Part shown: positions 22,901 through 27,260 of the stretch, one piece after another
Position numbering within the stretch: position 1 is the stretch's first letter
Layout: each line of letters opens with the position of its first letter
Source: Ruminococcaceae bacterium UBA3323
Lineage (GTDB): Bacteria; Bacillota; Clostridia; Oscillospirales; Acutalibacteraceae
NCBI GenBank assembly: GCA_002361935.1
Contig: DESD01000004.1
Coordinates: 1 to 27,260 of the forward strand
Direction: 5' to 3'
DNA length: 27,260 nucleotides
Made by a program: the position numbers and the translations under genes
The notes under the pieces: model-generated
The model's database searches: none
What the model was told of the DNA's origin: nothing
Seen by the model: the letters and a program-made list of their open reading frames with translations, nothing else

Positions 22901-23351
22901 ATATATAACGGATAAACAGCTTAAAAAGGAAATCTGTTCTAACATATTGCGTAAGCTTCCTGAATGGTTTTCATTAGAGGAAGGCATATTGCAATATACA
23001 GAAGAATGTAAGGATTATTCTTTTTGGGTTTATGTTGAAAATGATGAATATGTTGGGTTTGCTGCCTTGAAAGAAACGAGCTCCTCTACTGTGGAAATAG
23101 CCGTAATGGGTGTTGTAAGCGAATATCAGAATAAAGGAATAGGCAGTAAGCTTTTTAAAAGCTGTTACAGCTTTGCAAAAGAAAACGGATATGAGTTTAT
23201 TCAGGTTAAAACTGTTAAAAAAGGCAAGTATAAAAGTTATGATTTAACGAATTCGTTTTATATAAAGCTTGGGTTTAAAGAATTGGAATGTATTGATAAT
23301 TTATGGGATAAAAATAATCCCTGCCAGATTTATGTTATGAGTATTCGATAA
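22893..23351 (+). CDS. GNAT-family N-acetyltransferase
   Basis: A 152-residue GNAT enzyme. YVGFAALKETSSSTVEIAVMGV leads into the acetyl-CoA motif VVSEYQNKGIGSKLFKSCYSFAK (about 70-92, in the standard Q/RxxGxG/A form as QNKGIG). NSFYIKLGFKELECIDNLWD (about 128-147) completes the C-terminal half. The VKKGKYKSYDLTNSF stretch resembles GNATs annotated near antibiotic-type genes in Clostridia, but the substrate is unknown. Translationally coupled to the cysteine-motif protein (8-base overlap). Third acetyltransferase domain in under 4 kb. Confidence 0.85.
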   Translation: MIKYITDKQLKKEICSNILRKLPEWFSLEEGILQYTEECKDYSFWVYVENDEYVGFAALKETSSSTVEIAVMGVVSEYQNKGIGSKLFKSCYSFAKENGYEFIQVKTVKKGKYKSYDLTNSFYIKLGFKELECIDNLWDKNNPCQIYVMSIR

Positions 23352-23369
23352 AGCTTGGGGAGTGGCTTC

Positions 23370-23751
23370 ATGTATAATTCAGAATTCTGCGAGGTTAGTT
23401 ACAATAACGAATATAAATTGTTTTTGTCAAATGGAAGAAGTTTTGCGACTTTGATGAGTACAGAAAGCCATTGTTATATGCACTAGAAATTATTAAAAAA
23501 TATAATCGTGACTATGTTGCAGATACTCGCAACGGCTTTGAGGATGATCCTGCGGATACCGTTTGGGTTAAAGATTACTTTATTCCCAAGGCAGTTGAAT
23601 ATGGCTGCAGAACAATTTATTTTATAATTGATAAAAACAATTCACTTGCTGATGAATTAAAAGGACAGGAAGAAGATTCCAAAGATAAATTAGATTCAAG
23701 TATATTTATGATTTAACAGAATCAAGTGAATTATTTTTTGAAGTTAAATAG
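23370..23751 (+). pseudogene. Twice-frameshifted small conserved protein gene
   Basis: Coding sense is spread over three frames. ATG 23370 (with GGGGAG 8 bases upstream) gives MYNSEFCEVSYNNEYK. A net one-base loss near 23415-23420 moves coding to a frame reading VFVKWKKFCDFDEYRKPLLYA. That runs through YVADTRNGFEDDPADTVWVK and IYFIIDKNNSLADELKGQEE. A second one-base loss near 23690-23695 moves it again, to FKYIYDLTESSELFFEVK and TAG at 23749-23751. The joined product of ~127 residues resembles small cytosolic Firmicutes proteins with a STAS/SEC14-like look, an assignment from memory. Sequencing errors are an alternative, but two would be needed. Confidence 0.7.
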
Positions 23752-23778
23752 TATTACTAAATAAAGGAATTTGATGAG

Positions 23779-24195
23779 ATGTTAACGAAACAGATGCATA
23801 CTGTCTCTATTGTGGATGAGAAGATTAAAAAGTTATATGATGCGGCGAAAGCAGCTGTAAACCCAAAGAAAATAAGTGAACAGATGTGTTCAGGAGGCGT
23901 TGGTGCTGCTGTTATAACGAAAAAAGGCAATATTTATAAAGGTGTTTGTATTGACACGGATTGCTCACTTGGAATGTGTGCCGAAAGGAATGCAATTTCC
24001 ACGATGATTACAAATGGTGAATTTGAAATTGAAATGGTTGCTGCCGTTGATAAAAGTGGTAAGGTTTTGCCGCCCTGCGGCGCCTGCCGGGAATTTATGC
24101 TTCAGCTCAGAAATTCATCTGATATAAAGGTTCTTGTTGATGATAAAGGTACTGTAATTATGCTGAGGGATTTGGTACCATATTCATATTCATAA
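23779..24195 (+). CDS. Cytidine deaminase-family protein (possibly blasticidin-type)
   Basis: A 138-residue zinc deaminase. The first motif is C67-A-E69 in GMCAERNAIS, and the second is C100/C103 in LPPCGACREFM; together these give the three zinc ligands and the catalytic glutamate. VGAAVITKKGNIYKGV and CIDTDCSLGM lie before them. Length fits homotetrameric cytidine deaminases and blasticidin-S deaminases; which of the two cannot be decided by eye. It likely acts on free nucleosides or a nucleoside antibiotic. AAAGGAA lies 9 bases upstream of the ATG. It follows the pseudogene by 27 bases and the GH31 gene by -22 (it lies before it), in the same direction. Confidence 0.85.
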   Translation: MLTKQMHTVSIVDEKIKKLYDAAKAAVNPKKISEQMCSGGVGAAVITKKGNIYKGVCIDTDCSLGMCAERNAISTMITNGEFEIEMVAAVDKSGKVLPPCGACREFMLQLRNSSDIKVLVDDKGTVIMLRDLVPYSYS

Positions 24196-24217
24196 ATAAA
24201 ATAAAGGAGTTTAATTT

Positions 24218-26569
24218 ATGCTGAAAGCTTCACTGATTGCGAAAACAGATGCAAAGGCAAATGAAAATCAAATTTATATCGGCGATTGTTACAGAATAAC
24301 TGTGCTTACCAATCGTCTTATCCGATTTGAATTTTCAAAAGAAAAGGAATTTATTGATCTGGCAAGCTATGCCGTATGGTTCAGGAAATTTGATGCTGTT
24401 GAATTTTCCGTAATTGAGCAGGGTTCATTGATTATTGTTGAAACTGAAGAAGTAAAATTTATTATCCATAAAAATAAAGGAAAGCCGCTGTTTGTTGAAA
24501 TCAAAGAGAACGGCAAACGAATCAAATGCAGCAATAAAGATAATTTAAAAGGCACCTGCCGTACGCTGGATATGACATTCGGCAAAACAAAGCTTACCGA
24601 CGGGCTGATTACCAAAAGCGGCGTTTACGTTCTTGACGACAGTGATTCCGTTTTGATTGACAAAAACGGCAATTTTCAGCCAAGAGAAGGCAATGGCAGG
24701 GATTTATATATATTTGCTTATGAAAAAAATTACAGAGAAACGATTAAGGCCTTTTATAAAATAAGCTCACCCGTTCCTTTGATTCCCCGCTTTGCGCTTG
24801 GCGTTTGGTGGAGCAGATATCACGCTTATACACAAAAGGAATACCTTGACCTTATGGAAAGGTTTAAATCCGAACATATCCCTCTTACCGTTGCAACGGT
24901 TGATATGGATTGGCATTGGGTTAAGGATATTGATAAAAAATTCGGAGTGAACTATGGCGGATGGACTGGATATTCCTGGAATACGGAATTGTTTCCGGAC
25001 TATAAAGCGTTTTTAAAAAAGCTTCAGTCTGATCATCTTCACGTAACTTTAAATCTTCATCCTGCCGATGGTGTGCATTCGTACGAGGATATGTATGAGG
25101 ATATGGCAAAGGCGGTGGGAATGGATCCTGCGTCAAAAGAAAAGGTTGATTTTTGCTGCGGCAGCGATACATTCTGGAATGCCTATTTTGATATTCTTCA
25201 TAAGCCTTATGAGAAAGATGGTGTTGATTTTTGGTGGATAGACTGGCAGCAGGGCAAAAAAAGCGACGTTAAAGGGCTGGATCCGCTTAATGCACTTAAT
25301 CATTATCATTATCTTGATAATGCAGAAAACGGGGATATTCCGCTTATTTTATCCCGTTACGGCGGTATAGGCTCGCATCGTTATCCTCTTGGATTTTCAG
25401 GAGATACGGCAATCAACTGGAAGGTTTTTGATTTTCAGCCGTATTTTACTGCTAATGCTGCAAATGCGGCCTATACATGGTGGAGCCATGACATCGGCGG
25501 GCATCATATGGGCTTCAGAGATGACGATTTATATATCCGCTGGCTTCAGTTCGGCGTGTTTTCTCCGATAATGCGGCTTCATTCTACGGCTACCGAACTG
25601 CTTGGCAAGGAACCGTGGAAATATCGTGCAGATGTCTATAGCAGTGCGAAGAAATGGCTGAATCTGCGCCACAGCCTGATACCATACATATTTACAATGG
25701 ATTATCGGAATCATAAGGACGGAATTGCTCTTTGCGAGCCGATGTATTATTCCTATCCGAACAATGAAAACGCATATCATTTTAAAAATCAGTATATGTT
25801 CGGCTCTGAATTAATGGTGTGCCCGATAACCTCAAGGCAGAATCGAAAAACCAATTTCGGAGCGGTTAAGGCATGGCTTCCGAAAGGCAGATGGACGGAT
25901 ATTTTCACCGGCCAGAGCTATAACGGGGATAAGATTGTTATACTCCACAGGGATTTAAACAGTATGCCTGTTCTTGCAAAAGAGGGTGCTGTTATACCGT
26001 TTGCAAAGTCTAAAGGAAATGATGTCGGCAATCCTGAAGAGCTTGAAATCTGGATTTATTCGGGCAATAACAGTTTTGTTCTTTACGAAGATAACGGTAA
26101 AACGAATTTTGAAAAGCATCATGCAAAAACTGCTTTCAGTGTTTCCTTTGATGAAGAAAAGAAACAATTGAATTTTGTTGTTAACAGTCCTGCAGGTGAT
26201 ACGGATGTGATTCCCGAAAGCAGAAAGCTTCGCATTGTTTTCAAAGATTTATGCGCAGATAGACTGACCTGCCCTGATTATGAAATGATTTCTGATAACG
26301 GCAATGCTGTAATTGAAATTACCGATTTTACACGAAGCAGCAGTCTTGAAATCAAGCTGTCAAATGCTGTTGTAAAGAAAACCGAAAGCATAAAAGAGCA
26401 GTTGATTTGTATTCTTTCCCGCTGGCAGGAAAAAACATTTAGAAAAGCGATTGCTTATAAGCCGTTCGCAAATGCAGAAACACGTGAGGAAATAAGAAAT
26501 GCTCTTGGTAAATCAAGGCTGCCGAAAGCCGTTGCCTCCGCTGTTGAAGAATTGCTTGAAACAATATAA
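24218..26569 (+). CDS. Glycoside hydrolase family 31 (alpha-glucosidase/xylosidase type)
   Basis: A 783-residue retaining alpha-glycosidase with no signal peptide, so probably cytoplasmic. The N-terminal beta-sandwich (about 1-185) is followed by the TIM barrel, starting IPRFALGVWWSRYHAYT. VATVDMDWHWVKD lies near 228. The catalytic nucleophile is D342 in WWIDWQQG and the acid/base is D396 in GFSGDT; YTWWSHDIGGHHMG and FSPIMRLHS then complete the active site. C-terminal sandwich domains end near 720, and an extra ~55-residue helical tail follows. The WIDWQQG form differs from the WMDFNE/WIDMNE of many GH31 enzymes. AAAGGAG precedes the ATG. Substrate (starch fragments, xyloglucan or a glycan) is not evident, and no transporter lies nearby. 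Confidence 0.93.
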   Translation: MLKASLIAKTDAKANENQIYIGDCYRITVLTNRLIRFEFSKEKEFIDLASYAVWFRKFDAVEFSVIEQGSLIIVETEEVKFIIHKNKGKPLFVEIKENGKRIKCSNKDNLKGTCRTLDMTFGKTKLTDGLITKSGVYVLDDSDSVLIDKNGNFQPREGNGRDLYIFAYEKNYRETIKAFYKISSPVPLIPRFALGVWWSRYHAYTQKEYLDLMERFKSEHIPLTVATVDMDWHWVKDIDKKFGVNYGGWTGYSWNTELFPDYKAFLKKLQSDHLHVTLNLHPADGVHSYEDMYEDMAKAVGMDPASKEKVDFCCGSDTFWNAYFDILHKPYEKDGVDFWWIDWQQGKKSDVKGLDPLNALNHYHYLDNAENGDIPLILSRYGGIGSHRYPLGFSGDTAINWKVFDFQPYFTANAANAAYTWWSHDIGGHHMGFRDDDLYIRWLQFGVFSPIMRLHSTATELLGKEPWKYRADVYSSAKKWLNLRHSLIPYIFTMDYRNHKDGIALCEPMYYSYPNNENAYHFKNQYMFGSELMVCPITSRQNRKTNFGAVKAWLPKGRWTDIFTGQSYNGDKIVILHRDLNSMPVLAKEGAVIPFAKSKGNDVGNPEELEIWIYSGNNSFVLYEDNGKTNFEKHHAKTAFSVSFDEEKKQLNFVVNSPAGDTDVIPESRKLRIVFKDLCADRLTCPDYEMISDNGNAVIEITDFTRSSSLEIKLSNAVVKKTESIKEQLICILSRWQEKTFRKAIAYKPFANAETREEIRNALGKSRLPKAVASAVEELLETI

Positions 26570-26585
26570 CAAAAGGATTTTTTTA

Positions 26586-27125
26586 ATGATAAGTGTAAGT
26601 GAAATAAAAACAAGTGAACCGGATATTTTTAAAACAGAGCTGCACAGCATGGTTTATGATACTTTGAAAAGGCTTGAAATTCCGTTTGAACGTGTGGATA
26701 CCGATGAAGCAATTACAATGGAGGATTGCGTTGAAATCGGTAAAAGACTGAACACAGCTATTGTGAAGACACTGTTTCTCTGTAACAGACAGAAAACGAG
26801 TTTTTATCTCTTTGTAACAACGGATAATAAGCCGTTTGTTACAAAGGATTTCAGCCGTGTACTCAGGATTTCCCGTGTGTCCTTTGCCTCACCCGAAATG
26901 CTTTTTGATATGCTTGGAACAAAGGTTGGCTCCGCAACTGCGTTAAGCTGTGTTTTTGATAAGGAAAACAAAGTTAAAATTATTTTGGATAAGGATGCCG
27001 TTTCAAGTAAATGGTATGGATGCAGTGACGGAACAACAACGGGGTATATGAGGCTTAAAACGGAGGATTTAATTTATAAATATCTTCCTTTTGCAGACCA
27101 CGTTCCGGCAATAATTGAAATTTAA
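26586..27125 (+). CDS. YbaK/ProX-type aminoacyl-tRNA deacylase (PrdX-like)
   Basis: A 179-residue editing-domain protein that likely removes misattached amino acids from tRNA (alanine from tRNA-Pro in ProXp-ala/PrdX). Family features: YDTLKRLEIPFERVDTDEA at the start, then IVKTLFLCNRQKTSFYLFV with the conserved lysine. KVGSATALSCVFDKENKVKIILDKD follows (about 115-140, the G-S-x-x-A-L-S segment), then TTTGYMRLKTEDLIYKYL. The ATG at 26586 has AAAGGA upstream and reproduces the family N-terminus; a longer frame from 26499 overlaps GH31 and is rejected. It follows the GH31 gene by 16 bases and is the last gene before the stem-loop. Confidence 0.88.
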   Translation: MISVSEIKTSEPDIFKTELHSMVYDTLKRLEIPFERVDTDEAITMEDCVEIGKRLNTAIVKTLFLCNRQKTSFYLFVTTDNKPFVTKDFSRVLRISRVSFASPEMLFDMLGTKVGSATALSCVFDKENKVKIILDKDAVSSKWYGCSDGTTTGYMRLKTEDLIYKYLPFADHVPAIIEI

Positions 27126-27134
27126 TTCATACTA

Positions 27135-27162
27135 AGAGGCGGAAGCAAAAGCTTCCGTCTCT
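27135..27162. terminator. Stem-loop behind the tRNA-editing gene
   Basis: AGAGGCGGAAGC (27135-27146) pairs with GCTTCCGTCTCT (27151-27162) over 12 positions with one G-U pair and an AAAA loop. No T run follows on either strand, so it is a possible but atypical terminator for the preceding gene. Confidence 0.55.
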
Positions 27163-27210
27163 AAATTATATATAACTATAAATTTATTTGTAATAATATT
27201 AATATATTTA

Positions 27211-27239
27211 TTGAAGAACTTTTCCGTATTTGTTATAAT
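27211..27239 (+). promoter_or_regulatory. Sigma-A promoter for a gene beyond the right edge
   Basis: TTGAAG (27211-27216), 17 bases, and a perfect TATAAT (27234-27239) preceded by TGT. A GGTGA (27248-27252) and an ATG as the last three bases of the window (27258-27260) suggest that the next gene starts here with a very short leader. The stretch 27163-27210 is extremely AT-rich and may act as an UP-type element. Confidence 0.75.
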
Positions 27240-27260
27240 ATGCAATTGGTGAAGATTATG

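Noticed and set aside
23370..23483. Stand-alone 37-residue protein or programmed frameshift at 23415
   Set aside because: There is no slippery heptamer with a stimulatory structure, and a second frameshift further on fits decay better.
19676..23751. Integron cassette array, transposon or toxin-antitoxin module
   Set aside because: No repeated attC-like sequences between genes, no integrase or transposase, no flanking inverted or direct repeats seen; no HEPN partner for the nucleotidyltransferase-like protein.
26499..26585. Longer start for the YbaK-type gene inside GH31
   Set aside because: The extra 29 residues are out-of-frame GH31 sequence; AAAGGA fits the ATG at 26586.

Overview
The window looks like a chromosome segment of a low-GC, endospore-forming Gram-positive bacterium of the class Clostridia. 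A Ruminococcaceae/Oscillospiraceae-type gut bacterium is my best guess. The sequence is clearly AT-rich, carries a complete eight-gene spoIIIA sporulation operon, uses strong AGGAGG-type ribosome binding sites with some GTG and TTG starts, and keeps much of the Firmicutes order spoIIIAA-AH, Asp23 (yqhY), nusB, xseAB, ispA, dxs, tlyA, argR, recN. No rRNA, tRNA, CRISPR array, insertion sequence or prophage was seen.

Left edge (1-3598): the last codons of a plus-strand gene end in a terminator. A 1033-residue YfhO-family membrane glycosyltransferase follows on the minus strand, with an N-terminal GtrA-like part. A divergent intergenic region carries a 10-bp palindrome and a good candidate sigma-E promoter.

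Sporulation block (3599-8409): spoIIIAA to spoIIIAH, tightly coupled up to spoIIIAG. A 135-bp gap holding two stem-loops precedes spoIIIAH. The products form the channel complex between mother cell and forespore needed for late forespore gene expression.

Housekeeping block (8410-19627): an extended -10 promoter drives the Asp23 gene. A strong terminator then lies directly in front of nusB. A shortened TsaD/Kae1-family paralogue stands where Bacillus subtilis has folD, followed by xseA, xseB and ispA. A second punctuation point (promoter plus large hairpin) precedes dxs, tlyA, nadK, argR and recN. tyrS follows from its own promoter, where Bacillus would have spoIVB-spo0A. The block combines RNA transcription and modification, DNA repair, isoprenoid synthesis, NADP supply and arginine control.

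Accessory block (19676-23751): after the tyrS terminator an extended -10 promoter precedes a visibly more AT-rich run of coupled small genes. They encode a GNAT acetyltransferase fused to a DUF2441-like domain, an S51-type peptidase, two more GNAT enzymes, a nucleotidyltransferase-fold protein, a cysteine-motif protein of unknown function and a twice-frameshifted pseudogene. This is the most likely place for an undescribed system; a small-molecule modification or resistance role is inference only.

Right end (23779-27260): a cytidine/blasticidin-type deaminase, a GH31 glycosidase and a YbaK/ProXp-type aminoacyl-tRNA editing protein continue in the same direction. A stem-loop follows, then a near-consensus promoter and a possible start codon of a gene beyond the window.
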